Notes: generated by a model not told the origin, from the letters alone. Numbered from the stretch's first letter, positions 49,409-63,200 are shown. The stretch: DNA of 64,000 nt from Saururus chinensis (GCA_035235625.1 CP141140.1:57679152-57743151), one strand, 5' to 3'. Numbers and translations: made by a program.

Positions 49409-50351
49409 ATGGGGAGAGAGAAGAAGCAGAAGGTGATAACTGAGTTTTGGTTAGTGGACAGGGGCTTCGACTAGCAGAGCATATAGGGTTAGGCCTATTC
49501 GGTGTGATCATAGTTTAGCTCGCATTCCACTAGAGTCAGCTATGGATTGTATTAAGTCCCATCCGTAGTGGATGGAATACTTTCGGATCATCACAAACTT
49601 CGATCAGTTTGTTTTTCCACATCTAATCTGACAGTGGTACTCATCACTTCACTTGGAGGATGATGATTCATTAGTTGAAGTAGAAGGAGAAGACAACTCA
49701 CCTGATGTGATTGGATGCGAGAGAAGACAACTCACCTATCCACAATTTGCTAGTTATGAGTTCTTGTCGGAGAGTGAGTTGACGAGGACGTTGATAGGTC
49801 TACATAGGGGTCCATGGTTGGATATATCATTGCTGTTTCAGTCCATGACACATGATTTCTACTTGCTATATGTCATCGCATAGTATGAAATATAGAATGC
49901 TTATAAGGAGAGGGTTGATCGCACGATGGCTAGGATTCTTTAATCTCCTTGCACAACCGAAGCTTTAGCTAGAACTTCCTTCTATTATATTCGGTTGGAT
50001 GATGACATTTTTACATGGACATACACGTGAGATGCTGGCCAACCCGTACATTTTATATAGGATTTTTACTTTGGTACATGTTAGGATCCCTCAAGGAGAA
50101 TCGATGATGATTGGGATGGTTCCTATAGATGCAACTATTATTTATCGTATGATGTCACACCATAAAGTCCATTTGGAGACATAGAGAAGCTACATGCACT
50201 AGGAGAGGCACCAGAAGAGCTAGATAGACCTGTTACCATTGAAGAGTTCAGAGCTTATCAGAATACAGTGTTACATAGTCTCATAGAGATTAGACATATG
50301 CTTAGAGCCCGATTTCCACGTGATGACAGTGAGGGGGAGGGTACATTTTGA
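49409..50351 (+). pseudogene. Extra ORF behind the missing pol of the copia element
   Basis: It starts MGREKKQK at 49409 and, through stops and shifts, holds LEDDDSLVEVEGEDNS, ERRQLTYPQF, LIGLHRGPWLDISLLFQSMT and, near the end, EFRAYQNTVLHSLIEIRHML. The copy at 20553-21158 is related. Its place, about 0.5 kb before the polypurine tract and LTR, fits the third ORF of SIRE-like copia elements. Its function is unknown. Confidence 0.6.
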
Positions 50352-50871
50352 TGATAGAGATGATTTATTTTTTTTGTTTATATATCACTTTTTCATGTAT
50401 TCCTTTGTTTGCATTGTTCAATTCAGTTTATGTTTTATTATGACTTTGAGATGTATTTTGAAATTGATTAAGTGATGGATATATGATTATGGACATGGTT
50501 TATGTTACAGACTATTTTATCTTATGGTGATATTTGTGACTTGATTGTGCTTAATTGATCATTTTCATTAATTATTAGTTAACTTTTTGTCTATTTATGT
50601 CAAAAGGGAGAGAAATTGTAAATAAAAATAAAAGTGCTTATCTTTTTTTGATTGATCAATAATATGCAAATCACTTTGATTTTAAGTGTGCTAAACAAGT
50701 ACATGTCTAAACAAGGCTTTTCAATATCAATTTCAATGAGTCTATGTTAAGTATTTATATTGTAAAGTCATTTGTATAAATTGAAAGTCCATGCACTACA
50801 TCAACAGTTGTAATTATGTTTTGATTTTTAATTGTGTAGTGTTATGACAGGAAATAGCCAAAGGGGGAGAT
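50352..50871 (+). other. Non-coding stretch between extra ORF and 3' LTR, with polypurine tract
   Basis: The purine block AAAGGGGGAGAT (50860-50871) directly precedes the LTR. An earlier TCAAAAGGGAGAGAAATTG at 50599-50617 is a second purine-rich motif. Confidence 0.6.
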
Positions 50872-52105
50872 TATTAAAACATGTATCATATGCTAGGTCG
50901 ATTCGCTAATTTCTTTGTCAAATTTATATAAAAAACCATAAATATGTAATTAATCTTTAGATATGATTATATATAGTTGTAGTCGAGTTAGATTTAGAAT
51001 GGACTTGAAAAATAGGAGTGGACATGTTCTTATATCTCAAGATTGAAGACTAAAGGATGCTAATGGATTATGAAGCTTATTCAGATCACATTCTCATACC
51101 AAAATTACTTTGTAAGTTTTAAAAGTGATTTTAAAGGTTTTAAAAAGTTTAAGGGTAAAAAAAATAAAACTATTATTAAATAGTGTCATCGATCAATCTT
51201 GGAGTTATGTGTTGATTGAAATAATTGATCGCTCATGAACAGTTGTATGAATTTAAAGAATTGATCAATTGCCCTAAGAAATGGTTGATTGACATTTGAA
51301 TCAATCCTTTGTTAAACGAAGTTGAGAGTTTATTAATTGATCACTTCATAGACCGATCGACTGTTCAAGGTGTTCTATGTTTAGAAAACATTGAACTATC
51401 AATTGATATTTAAAATAATCGATTGATAGCGGTTTTAGCTACCCTAAAAAAGATTTTTCGGATTTGATTTCTTCCCTTGTTAAATCAAAGTGCCAAATCA
51501 TTTATGAGGCCCATATAAATGATAAGAAGTGGAGAAATTAAAGAGAGGAAAACCTAGAAAAAATTGGAGAAAAAAGAAGAGACCTTTGTATATTATTTTC
51601 CTATAGAATTTACAAGGGAGTTTAAAGAGAATATCAATAGAGAATACATGATGCTGAACCACAACCAAAGAAGTGATTTCACATAGAAATTTCATAGATG
51701 AGTTGTTAAAATTAATCAATAAGAGATTGAAGAACTTAAAGGCTAATGTTAATAAAATAAGAGGAGCTTGTTAAAGGTTAGAAGAAGATAAAGATAAAAT
51801 AATGAGAGATAAAAATTTTAAGTACTTAAAGAGAAAACTTAAAGACCAGCAATAATAAGAATTTGTAGAGATCTAAACAAAAAGAGTTTGTGTTATATTC
51901 TAAACAAAAGTTGTTGGTTTGTTTATATCATGTAAATATCTTGCTTACTAGTAGTACATTACTTTGGTCTTTCCTAGAATTGCCATAATTTTTTACCCTA
52001 GTTTAGTTTTTTACGTTAAATTTTTATGTATTTATATATGGTTTTAAATGCTTTATAGTTTAGTAATTGATTAATTATAAGTGCATTTAGAAATTGGATT
52101 TCTTT
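50872..52105 (+). repeat. Copia 3' LTR
   Basis: It begins TATTAAAACATGTATC (first G decayed) after the polypurine tract, and its last quarter matches 42057-42290 and the complement of 19090-19260. The right end is approximate. A cluster of GATCAATT/GATCGATT motifs lies at 51183-51430. Confidence 0.65.
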
Positions 52106-53025
52106 ATTTTTTACCTTCGTAAAGATAAAGAGCAAGAGTCGTGGTCCTAACATTTACTAGAAGTTTTTTCCTTGAGGTTCGTCATGCCGCCTTTTTTGTA
52201 TAGAGGGAGGTTCAATAAAGAAAATTTGTGGGCAAGGAGGCTGAAGGGGAATGACTAATAGTGGAAAGGGAAATCTAGGAATAGTTGCTTGAGCGGATGT
52301 AGGATTCGACTGAGGCCCGAGAGTGTGAGCGGATGCAGGATTCGCCTGAGCGGAATGATGGATTGCTGCGGTGATGACTGGATTGGTGGTTGAGGAGTTG
52401 GGAAGGGGAAGGGGAAAATTAAGGGTTTTAAGTTAAATTCTTTTCGGTGCCCGTTTCAGAGAGGTGCAATGATGGGAGAGGAATAGTCCTTACACATGCC
52501 ACGCATGGATGGCAGAGGGTTGACTGGAAATTGGGAAGGGGTGAAAAATCAAAAGAGGAGGGGGAATGACATGAGAGCTTAACATGACTCCTAATCTAGA
52601 GGTCATTAATGAGGGGAGGATAGGCAATTGATGAGGGGAGGGATAATTTAGCTTTTTTCATATTTTTTTTGTAAATGGTGAAGATGAAAGGGGTTGATGG
52701 AATTTCTCCGAAATCAAATTGCTCAACTTCAAAGTAAAACAAAAGAAAAGACTCTAAAAACAGACTCATGCATATACTATATTATTTATATATATATTTA
52801 TTATTAATTATATTTGAGTGATGTGGAGGTTTTACGTGGATTTTTTTATTACATACCTCTTCAGCATTTATACATGTACAAAAAACAACTACATTTTCTC
52901 TCTCATTCCCAAATTTAAAGAACTTTCCGACAAATAAAATTTGCCCAATATATTTTTTTTACACATTTGTGTATTTATTTAAAAACATACCTACTCTGCC
53001 TTTTCATGTTGATATGCCACATCAT
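52106..53025. other. Intergenic region, nothing recognised
   Basis: A short imperfect duplication around GTGAGCGGATGCAGGATTCG (about 52290-52350) is the only structure seen. Confidence 0.45.
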
Positions 53026-53685
53026 AGACATTAATTTAGCTTAGGAAAATCTAAAATAGGTTAAACATTTTTTCAATACAAAAAATTAAGATAAGCCTGG
53101 GCTAACACCCTAATATGAGTGCGGGCGTAGCGAGCAATCAGAACGGGGTCATATGGTGCACAGAGGGGCAGGCGGGTGTTTCAAACCCACTTGCCCACAT
53201 GATTATGTGCATAGTCATATTAAAATTTGATGGCTCATACTAACAGAAGCAACAGAATTTGGGCCTATTCTGATGTGTAGCTTCCACTCTTTCAGTTGGC
53301 CAAATCTGACTTTTGGAGCAATATGCACACCATTAAAATGGCGTAATTACTTATACACCTCGATTCCTGGTAATCACCTGTGCCCCCGCCACACGACCCT
53401 TGAGGGCCTCACAAATGTATGAGCAAGTCCAAACAATTAGACAAGTAAGTTCATACACATGATATTAGAACAAAGTGGCTATGTGCATGATGAGATATAA
53501 ATTACACCTAATTTAGGATGATTCAGACGCATTATATGCTAAACCATCGAGAAAATTGTCCAATTCGATCAACAATAAAACGTGCTTAACATGGACACAG
53601 AAAATTAACCCAACTAGGATGTAATAACATATGCTAAACCTTAAACAATTACAACGTTGGCGCAGCCAATCCACTTATCTCTTTG

Positions 53686-56685
53686 TTACGGCTGAGAATG
53701 ACCCATTAGTTCAGACAAATTTATCATGTGAAATGGCTTGGTGCAAGAGAAACGACCACTAGACAGCCCTCCAGCCACATGTTCCATGGTTGGTCGAAGT
53801 TCAAGATTGATACTCAAACACTTGGTCGCCATAATCACCACCAAAACAATCTCCCTGGCCACCAAGTCCGATGGTGATGCAAGGCGTTGGTCCAGCACAT
53901 CCCGCAACAATATCTCGTTTTCACGTTGAGTTGCATTAGTGAACAAAGAGTTGAGTAGGTCTTCAGGGTGCCTTCCCATCAAGACTTCAAATGCCAGCGC
54001 CCCAAAGCTATAGACGTCGCATTTCTCATTCACCCTCATGGTATAGGCAAGCTCTACATAATACCATAAATTTACAAATGTGAGCATGATTTAAGCTTTT
54101 TACTCAAGTTCTAAATGGAGTTTACCTGGAGCAATGTAGCCATAAGTGCCGGCCCGGCTGGTCCAGTTGGAGGAGTCGGGCTTGAGCAGCCTAGCCGTGC
54201 CAAAATCGGACACGCCCACAACGTACTCGGAATCCAGCAGCACATTGTTGCTGGAGAGGTCTCGATGGACGATGGGAGGAGTGCAGTCATGGTGCATGTA
54301 CGCCAATGCATGGGCTACACCCTTCACCACATTTAGCCTCCTGGGCCAGTCGAACTCTGCTGCATCTTCATGGCGCTTTAGAACGTTGGCCAAGCTCCCC
54401 CTCTCCATGTACTTGTACACCAGGAACACGCCCGAGCCATAGGAGCAGTACCCATACAGCTTCACCACATTGCGATGGCGAATCTCCGACAGAGCCATCA
54501 CTTCATTTTCAAATGCTTTACTGTCAAGCTGCTCACCCTCCTCATTTCCGTGTATCTTTTTAACCGCTACGACTTTCCCTGATGGAAGTTCTGCTTTGTA
54601 CACTTTCCCCGATCCGCCACTTCCTAGGCAGTATTTTTCGTCAAATCCTTCGGTTGCATTGATTATGTCTTGATATTTGATCATCAGTTCAGGATTCCAT
54701 GATTGATCACATGCGCTACTAGAGTCTGAAAATTTCTCCTTCTGGTCGTGGAACCTTAAGCAAATTCCCCCTAGTATGAGAAGCATTACACCAAAAAGTG
54801 CAACAGTAATCCAAATCAGTAGTTTATGAACACTGACACCGTTCTTTCTGATGGACGGGGAGCTGCATGGGGGGAGACCTTGTAGTTTGCCGCAGAGATC
54901 TTTGTTGCCCACAATGGAGACATTGTCTAGGACATTAATGTCAGGAAGAGGGCCCTCCAAAGCATTATGTGACAAATCGATCACTGACAGACTTTCCAGC
55001 TCTTCAAATGAAATCGGGATGACGCCGGAGAGAAGGTTGTGGGAGAGATTGAGACACTCTAATTTATTCAGCTTCCCGAGCTGGAAAGGAATCTCCCCTG
55101 TGAGATTGTTGTTGCTTAAATCCAAGAGAATTTGGAGGAAACTTAGATAGCCAATCTGATATGGGATTGCACCGTCCATGGCATTTCTGCTCAAATTCAG
55201 AGATATGAGATTGGAGCACCCTTCCAATTGAGCTGGAATCAGCCCACTTAATTCATTTGATGATAGATCAAGATTTTCCAAATTTGACAATTTCCCAAGT
55301 TCTGGAGGTATCACACCAGTGACTCTGTTTCCGTTCAGTTTTAAACAGCCCAGCGAAGTTATGTCCCCCAATTCCTTTGGTATGTGCCCCCTCAGCTCGT
55401 TCAAAGAAAGGTCAAGCACTTCCAACTTCGTCAACATTCCGATCTTCGCCGGAATGTTTCCTGTGATTCGGTTTGAAGATACAATCAGAGTTGTTAGTTT
55501 GGACGACTCGGCCCAGCTAGTTGAGAGCTCGCCATACAAGTTGTTGTTACTCAAATCAATGAACTGAAGATTCGGGTAAACACCAAAGTCTTCGGAGATG
55601 TTTCCAGTGAATTTGTTTCCGTGTAGATTGACCCTCACCAAGGTTTTGCAGCTTGCTAAGCTTTCTGGGATAGGACCCGAGAATTGGTTGTCATTTACAG
55701 ATAGATAGGTAAGATTTCCGCCCTCACAAATGTCGGGTAAAGAACCAGAGAGATTGTTCCCAGCAACTGAGAACTTCTGCAAATGTATGAGCCTTGACAT
55801 TTCCACAGGTATGCTGCCTGATAATTGATTTCTGGTAAGACGAAGATCAGTAAGGCTTTCTAATTTACCGAAAGTGGCAGGAATTGAACCATTGAGATTG
55901 TTTTCGGTCAGTGACATGGAAGTTAAATTTGTTAAATTTCCTAATTGTGGAGGAATTGGTCCAGAAAGTTGATTCACATCTAAGGCCAAGTTCTGAAGCT
56001 CTTTCATGTTTCCTAGACTTGATGGGATGACACCTGAAAGCTTATTTTTCCAAAGTGATAGCATGTTCAAGCTAAGTAAGTTACCAAGTTCACTAGGAAT
56101 AGAACCATTGAGATTATTCTGGTTGAGGGTCATTTCAACTAAATTTCTTAGTTGACCTATTTTTGGAGGAATTGGTCCATAAAGTTGATTTTGGTCTAAA
56201 TACAAAATCTGAAGCTTTTTTATGTTTCCTATACGGGATGGGATGACACCTGAAAGATTATTTGCCCAAAGAGAGAGCGTTTGCATGTTTTGTAATTTTT
56301 CTAGTTCGTGAGGAATGGGACCAGAAAGATCATTACAAGAGAGGTTCAGATATCTGAGTTCAGTGAAGGTAGAAAAGCTCAACTGGCTAAGGTTACCTTG
56401 TAAACTTGAATTGCTTACATCTATACCGATCACTCTGCCTTCTGTATTGCATGAAATTCCAAACCATTTGCATGGGCTGCCCACGACGACAGAGCCGTGG
56501 GGAAGTGAAGTCCATGAGCGCAGCAGAGGGAGCTCGGTGAGGAGGCTGGACTTCCACTTAAGGAGGGCTTCCGCTTCTCCAGATTCAGCATGCGCTATTG
56601 CTGAACTGCAGCAAAGATGTAGATAGCATGTAATGAACGGAATAGCCAGAATGAGAGGCACATTCATCCACAAAAGATAAGCCAT
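53686..56685 (-). CDS. LRR receptor-like protein kinase, MIK2-like, copy B
   Basis: Exon 1 is 56685-54126 and exon 2 is 54053-53686, with a 72-bp intron in the same codon as copy A; the protein has 975 residues. The start is the ATG at 56685, as in copy A. It has a signal peptide (about 1-33), the CKWFGISC cap, about 20 LRRs, a transmembrane helix near 622-643 and a complete RD kinase: GSGGSG loop, Lys709, HRD Asp809, DFG Asp827, GTYGYIAPE. It should bind an extracellular ligand and signal at the plasma membrane. LRRs 2-5 (56041-56319) are unlike those of copy A while flanking exon sequence is nearly the same. No break is seen. Both copies could be differently tuned receptors. Confidence 0.94.
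54054..54125 (-). other. Intron of receptor kinase copy B (72 bp)
   Basis: On the minus strand CCAG|GTAAAC to TATGTAG|AGCTTG. Confidence 0.92.
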
Positions 56686-57212
56686 TGGAGCCTGGTGCTT
56701 CAATGAAAGTTTGGCTCTCCTATAGACTGTAGGCCCTTTACACTTAGGACCCGTCTATCATGACCAGCTTCCTTACCAAGTCTCCGCGAGAATTGAAGGC
56801 TGCCTTGTGAACATAGAAGAGGTGCTAGAGAAACTTGGGAACCGGAAACAACTGGTTTGTCAGTTCTCCGTCTCCCTCCTGTAGTTATGGCGGGCAATTA
56901 CGAAAACATTTTTCTTACACTTAAATTTGGTGAGAAGCATATGCAACCGGTTTTTGAGCTTTCCCGTCGACATGTGAAAATATTTTCCTTAACTCTTAAT
57001 TAGGACGCCATGTGTAAAAATGCGTAAATATGCGGAGGAAGTATTTGACACCTCTTTGCAACTCGCGTCGGCTGATTGGAAACAAGGAAAGATTGACTTG
57101 TTCCGCCAATGACTTCTTAAGTTGTACCGTTGTGGTATGAAGGCAACCAACGACTTTTAACACAAAAAAAAGAGTAGTTTTTCCCAATAGGACAATTACG
57201 TGAGATATTGAT

Positions 57213-57810
57213 TGATGGGATGAACATCGCTTCGCAAATTCAGCTATGGGTGTACATAAATATTTCTCTCTCATAAATTTTAATAACAAATTCACATAAA
57301 ATAAATAGAAAATAAACAAAAAATAATAATCTCGTCTATTTCTTTAATATATCAATAAAATATAGAACTATAGCCTTCGTGAAAGAGCTAAACTTTTATA
57401 CAACTCTTAATATTATAATTGTAAATAAAAAAATCTAAGATCTAACTAACTAATTAAAAATAAAAAAAATAACTAATAAAATCCCTAAATAATCAAAGGA
57501 ATACAAAAAAAAAGATTCCTATAAAAATAAAAGACTTAAAAGAAATCTAATTGGAATCAAATCCTTATCCAAAACGAAATTTAAGAACCATATTGCTAGA
57601 GGAGCAATCGATCACCAAGAAGATAAAATGATGGTTATGCTCTTGGCTTCATTTTACACTAAGTTGTGTGAGGTACCGATTGATCTCTGAGGGCAATTGA
57701 CCGTTTATTGCTTGATTGTCCAACAACGGCGATCGATTGCCAAAGAGAAAAATATGATTTTTTTTGTGCGGTCCCAAAGCTCCATATACTTCAATGCTAA
57801 TTGATCAACA
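57213..57810 (-). repeat. 3' LTR of a gypsy element (598 bp)
   Basis: On the minus strand GGGAGGAGGA (polypurine tract, complement of 57811-57820) precedes TGTTGATCAATT; the LTR ends CATCCCATCA at 57213, exactly where the duplicated host sequence stops. It matches 34953-35562. Confidence 0.8.
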
Positions 57811-59812
57811 TCCTCCTCCCATGGCTCAAAATAAATTTGCCATCGAATTCACATGATCATTATATGAAAAATCACGAAGATAAAGAATGAGATGTTTAAC
57901 ATTAAAAATATTCTAAGTGTGAATGTGGCTAGGAAGCCTAAGACAATAAGCATTAGAATATATTTTCCTAAAAATCTCCAAAGGTCCAACCATCCTTACT
58001 GATAATTTATTGTATTTTTCAACTGAAATATGTTTTTCATCAAAATAGCCCATACAAAATCATCAACATTAAAGTCTACATATCTTCTTATTAAATCTCC
58101 AATTGCATTATATTTATGATTAGACACATGCAATCTCTTAAGAGTATGAGAATGAATATTTAATAAAAGTGATATAAAAAGTCTTCAGCCCAACTATTTA
58201 ACCTCTTCACATCTAGAACATATACTAAATCTAATGGTGAGCGAGGATTAATGCCACACACAGTAAAATGACTAAAGCTTGTAATTTTATTCACACTTCT
58301 ATTGTAAGAAAATTCAGCCTTATATAAGTATTGATCGCAAGATTTATGATTAGAACCAACCAAACTTTTCAACAAGTTTTCTAGAGATCAATTAACTACT
58401 TCCATCTGTCCATCTATCTTGGGATGGTAAGCACTATTAAATTCAAGAGAAGTATGTGCCACTTTCCATAGAGAACGTTCAAATTGACTCAAAAAATGAG
58501 TATCTTTGTCAAAAACAATGGACAACAATAAATTATGTAAATGAATAGTAATGGAACATGAGATGCATCATTGGTCATTTTTTGCAAGCAATGAAATTGA
58601 TCATCTTTGAGAATCTATTAACAACAACATAGACAACATTCATTCCTCTCTGAGTACAGGGTAGTCCATGAATAAAGTCTATACTAATGCTGGACCATGG
58701 ATGAGTTGGTGTAGGAAAAGACATGTATAACTTGACATTAGTAAATGCCCATTTAGTAACATGACATATTGACACCTCTCAACAAATCTATATACTTTCC
58801 TGCGTATATATTGCCAAAAATAAGAAGAAAAAATAAGTTGAAAAGTCTTATATCTTCCCATATGACCCTCATCATACAACTTTTTAATGATCTTCAAGTG
58901 TAGGCTATAAGTAGGAATACATAATCAATTGCCTTTAAAAAGAAACCTATCATGCAATAAATAATCTACTTTTTGTTCTGCCTCAAGTTCATATAAAACC
59001 TTAGCTAAGAAAGCAACAACTGACAATAATTCTTAATATGAGTCAAACCCTAACACCTAAGTACGCATACTAATAAGTAAGCATGCTTGAAGACCAAAGA
59101 CGTTTGCAACCCTGTTCTGAACTCCATACTTATGATTAAGCACAAAAGTAAACTCTTACAAATAAGATGCTTATTGTGTAGGTCTAGTAGATAATTTCTC
59201 TTGGCTATTAATATGCTCATGAGCAAAATGATTAAGATAAATAATAAACTTCTCATAAATCAAATAATGTCTCCAGTGTCATAGAGCTTAAACAACAACA
59301 TAAAATTTCACTCATATGCACTATATTTTCTTCGCTCTTGATAAATTCTCACTGAAATAAGCAATTGGACAACCCTCTTGACTTAGAACAACCTTAGTAC
59401 CAACCTTCAAAACATCACAATCTAACTCAAAAGGCTTGACAAAGTTAGGTATGGCTAACATAGGTGTTAAAATAAGTTTTTCTTTAATAAGAATAAATTT
59501 ATTTTTAGCTTCATCACTCTAAACAAAAGATTATAACTCATATAATAAGTAATAAGAGCCATAATAGTACTGAAATGCGGAATAAACCTCCGATAGAAAG
59601 AAGCTAACCCATGGAAACTCAGTACCTCATTTATATTAGTAAGTATTTGCCAAATTTTCACCACATCAACCTTACTTTCATCAACATCTATTCTATCCTT
59701 TGAGACAACATACACAAGGAAGAGTGCATAATCACACATGAAACAACACTTCTTGATATTTTTAAAATGTCTATCCCTGCAAAGAACAACTAAACATCTT
59801 GTAGATGTTCTC
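57811..59812 (-). pseudogene. Ty3/gypsy pol remnant (RT end, RNase H, integrase)
   Basis: On the minus strand, from right to left: the end of RT (59812-59467: VDESKVDVVKIW, then SFHGLASFYRRFIPHFSTIM), a poorly kept RNase H region, the integrase zinc-binding and core part (58897-58575: DEGHMGRYKTF, FVERCQYV, SSISIDFIHGLPCTQRG, VVVNRFSKMINFI) and the integrase end (58375-58160: LVGSNHKSCDQ, AEFSYNRSVN, PRSPLDLV). Many stops. The 3' LTR follows. Confidence 0.85.
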
Positions 59813-60217
59813 ATTTATAGTTATGATATTGATTCTCACTTACAACATTTATGGGATGTTTTAGTTGTTCTTCACAGGGATAGACTTTTTACAACTATAA
59901 AAAATAATTCTTTCATGCAAGATTATGTACTCTTCCTTAGATATGTTGTCGCAAAGGATGAGATAGTTGTGGATGAGAGTAAGGTTGCTTTGGTGAAGGA
60001 ATGACCAAGACCTACTAATATACATGAGGTACAAAGTTTTCATTGGTTAGCTTCTTTTTATTGAAGGTTTATTCCTCATTTGAGTACCATTATGGATCTA
60101 ATTACTGTTTGTATGAAGTTAGGATCCTTTGTTTAGAATGATGAAGCTTAATGTGCTTTTGTTCTTTGCCAAGTCTTTTGAGTTACATTGTGATGCTTTA
60201 AAGGTTGGTATTGGGGT
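59813..60217 (+). pseudogene. Second Ty3/gypsy RT fragment, head to head with the first
   Basis: On the plus strand: VDVLIYSYDIDSHLQHLWDV, VDESKVALVKE, PRPTNIHEVQSFHWLASFY, RFIPHLSTIM, then the RNase H start ELHCDALKVGIGVV, with several stops. It is cut at 60218 by the giant LTR. The opposite-strand fragment 59470-59812 is its inverted, diverged counterpart. Confidence 0.85.
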
Positions 60218-63200
60218 TGTAATGCCCTAGATTTTTCCTACGATTTCTTATAATTTTCTAGTATTTTTTGACAAAAAAATATGAGTTTCAGTGTATTTGG
60301 TTTCGATATCTATACCCGTAGTCAGGTGTGAGGTTCATTGTAGGCCACGGGCCTGAAAGCGTGTTTCGGTGCAAAAAATCATTAAAGAATGGAAGTGCAG
60401 AAAAGGATAAGGAAAAAGAAAAAAAAGTAGAAAAAACAAATAAAGGAAAACAGGCTTAGGCACGACCGAGCCCAATCCAAACCTTTCTGTAAGAGAACAG
60501 TGCACACCCCCCCTCTCTCATTTGTTTCAGCTGGAGTAGCGTCGCCAATAGGCCACCGGCCGACCTCGGCTTGATGACGGCCAGGTCGCTTCCTCGATGC
60601 CGCCCCAGCTGGATTCGCCGCCCCCATGAGCTCCTCCCCAGTTTGTCCTCTCTCTGTGCATTTTGAATTGAGCTTCTGCCATGGGCCAGCCGGATGCTGG
60701 GAGCTCCGCCCCGGCCCGGTGACGGCAAGACACCTTCTCTCCCAGCCTCCTGGGCCTCCGCTCCGCTGCCCCAGCCCTCTTTTCCTCTCCGGTGCCCTGT
60801 TTTTCCGGCCCTTTTGGTCTCTGATTCCACCGCCGCCATTAGCCGGTGAGGGCCAGCTGACCGCCCACAGCTCTGCCTTGGCCCAGCGATGGCAATGGGG
60901 CACCTCTCCTGGCCCCTTGGTATCCTTTGCTGCCCCATATTTTTCCCCCCATCTGCCCTATTTTCTGCTGCCTCACTGTTTTGGTGAAACGGTGGCTGAC
61001 GGCGGTGAGCCACTGCCGACCAGACCTCCATCCAGCCCCGCCTTGGTCTGGTGAAGGCTGTGGTCCACCTCTCCCTGCCCAGTTCTATCTCCGCCCTCCC
61101 TCTTTCCTCCGGCCAGACCCATCTTCTCCCCAATTTCTATTTGTAACAGAAATTGGTTGACACCCGGTGAGAGCCAGCCTTGGGCTGACGACGGTAGGAC
61201 CACCCCCAGCCAGCTCCACCGCCCCCATGGTTGCTCTGCCCTTGCTGGTTTCCCTTGGCCAAACCTTTCCACCTTTGTTTCCCTCTGTGATGGAAATTGA
61301 GGACGTGCCAACGTGAGCCAGCCTTCTACTGACTAGACTTGGGCTAGCGATGATAGGGTCATTGCCTCAATCGAGTCCCACCGCTCTATTTTTTTTTGGC
61401 TCCCTCCACTCAATTGGAACTAGGTCTGCCCTCGCCCGGTTGTAGTGTTCCATCCGAACAAACTGAGTTGATTGATCTTCCTCCCTTTGTTGTTTGATCG
61501 GCATGTTACCACTACCATTGACTATCACCTCTAGCCGGAGGTAGCTCCTCTTAGCCTCTAGGGCCAAGATGGAGTCCTCCAGAGCCGCCAGTAACCCCTG
61601 CTCCTTTGTGCCCCAAGGTTTTCCACCCATTTTGGGCCATCGACTGTCGTTGGATGACAAACACCCTCTCAACCACCATACTTCGGTGGGTCTCAGCCTA
61701 GAGATGGTTGGCCGCCCTAGTGCAGCACCGCCCCTCTTTTTCCGACATGAGCCACGAGTCCTCTCTATCGGTTGTGTTTTGCTGTACTATTCAGAGAGTC
61801 ACCGTCTTACCCTCGCCAGATGCCGATTGGCCTCTAGTTGGCCTACCTCAGCACGGCAACGGTAAAGGGCGTCTTTGTTAGCCACTACCCTTGGGCATGA
61901 CCCTACTGCCCTTCAGAGCCTTAGGCTGACACCGTCTAGCCCTCTCCCCATCCCTTTGGCCCCGTGTGCAAGTAGCCGCGCGTGTAGTTTAGAGTTTAGG
62001 TGCCACTTTGGCATTGCCTAACCATCGGATGGCTCCGCCATCATCTGGAGTTGAAATCGGAGTCCTCCACCACCTCTCCTCCGTCCTTGAGTGTCGCCTA
62101 CACCCTCCGCCCTTATGTGGGCCCTTGTAAATGTGGAATCAATGTCATTGGGTGCTGCCCATGGCCGATTTCGATATTTTGTGACCGATTGAGTATTTTT
62201 CAACTGCCGGTCGAATTTTAGTGTATACGCTTAGACCTTTGGTCGCACCTGCCACTCGTTGGCACAAACTTTCTCCCGACCGCCCCTAGTGTGCCGTCGT
62301 GGATCGCTGATTTTGCTGCGTTGACTTTAACACCCCATTTGGCTGTGTGTAATTCCGGTGCTTCCTAAACCCTCGGGACAGTAGCTCTCTTGGCTAAGAA
62401 AAGCTTTTGGCTACCAACTCCACCACTTATGCCGCCACCATCATATGCTCGCCATCAAACGTCATGATTACGAGGTAGGGGAGCTTTGAACTCGTAATTT
62501 CATGATAGCATGCTTTGAATGAATAGCAACATGCTACGATCGTATGATTCCATGTTTTGGATATTAAATCATGATATGTTTGCATGATGTAAGATAATGA
62601 ATTATGCCACATTGAGATACATATGATATGTATGAGTTGTACATATGTTTTATGGATGTGGAATATGTATGCGCTAGTAATGACTAGTGATTATGTTAGT
62701 ACGCTATGGTTGCGTATTATGGACATGCTAGTGATGGCTAGCGATTGTGAGTTAGTTACGTATGTAGACTGTGTGGGGGCAGAGGTATGGGCGATGGACA
62801 TTAAGAAGTAGCAAGGTGTTTGGTGAGGATTTGTATGTGTATGTGTATGTGGATGTGTAAGCGTGTGACAGAAGACGACAGATGTAAGTTTGATAGGCAA
62901 AGAGTGGAGTAGATTGGTTTGGTTTGGTTTGGAGCGATGTCAAGAGTTCGATAAGTAAGAGGACTTAGGCTTAGAGCCTTATGGGGGTTTATTAGATAGT
63001 AAGAGCATGCATAATTGTACAAGCATAACGTACAGATTATGAAGTGAAAAGTAAGCATAAAAAGTGAGGTATTAAGTAAGAGGGTGATAACGGGGATCTA
63101 CTTTGAGGAGCTCAGTTTGATGACGTATGTGTAAGATGTTTTGGCCATAGGGTGGATGGCGGAGACTGTATGATTATGTAAGGATTTGATGTACGGTGAG

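Larger units (their letters stand above)
53026..57212 (-). repeat. Segmental duplication, copy B
   Basis: It includes the 3' flank, gene and 5' flank matching 28550-32275 plus 36318-36990. Its right end is the start of the gypsy LTR. Confidence 0.85.
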
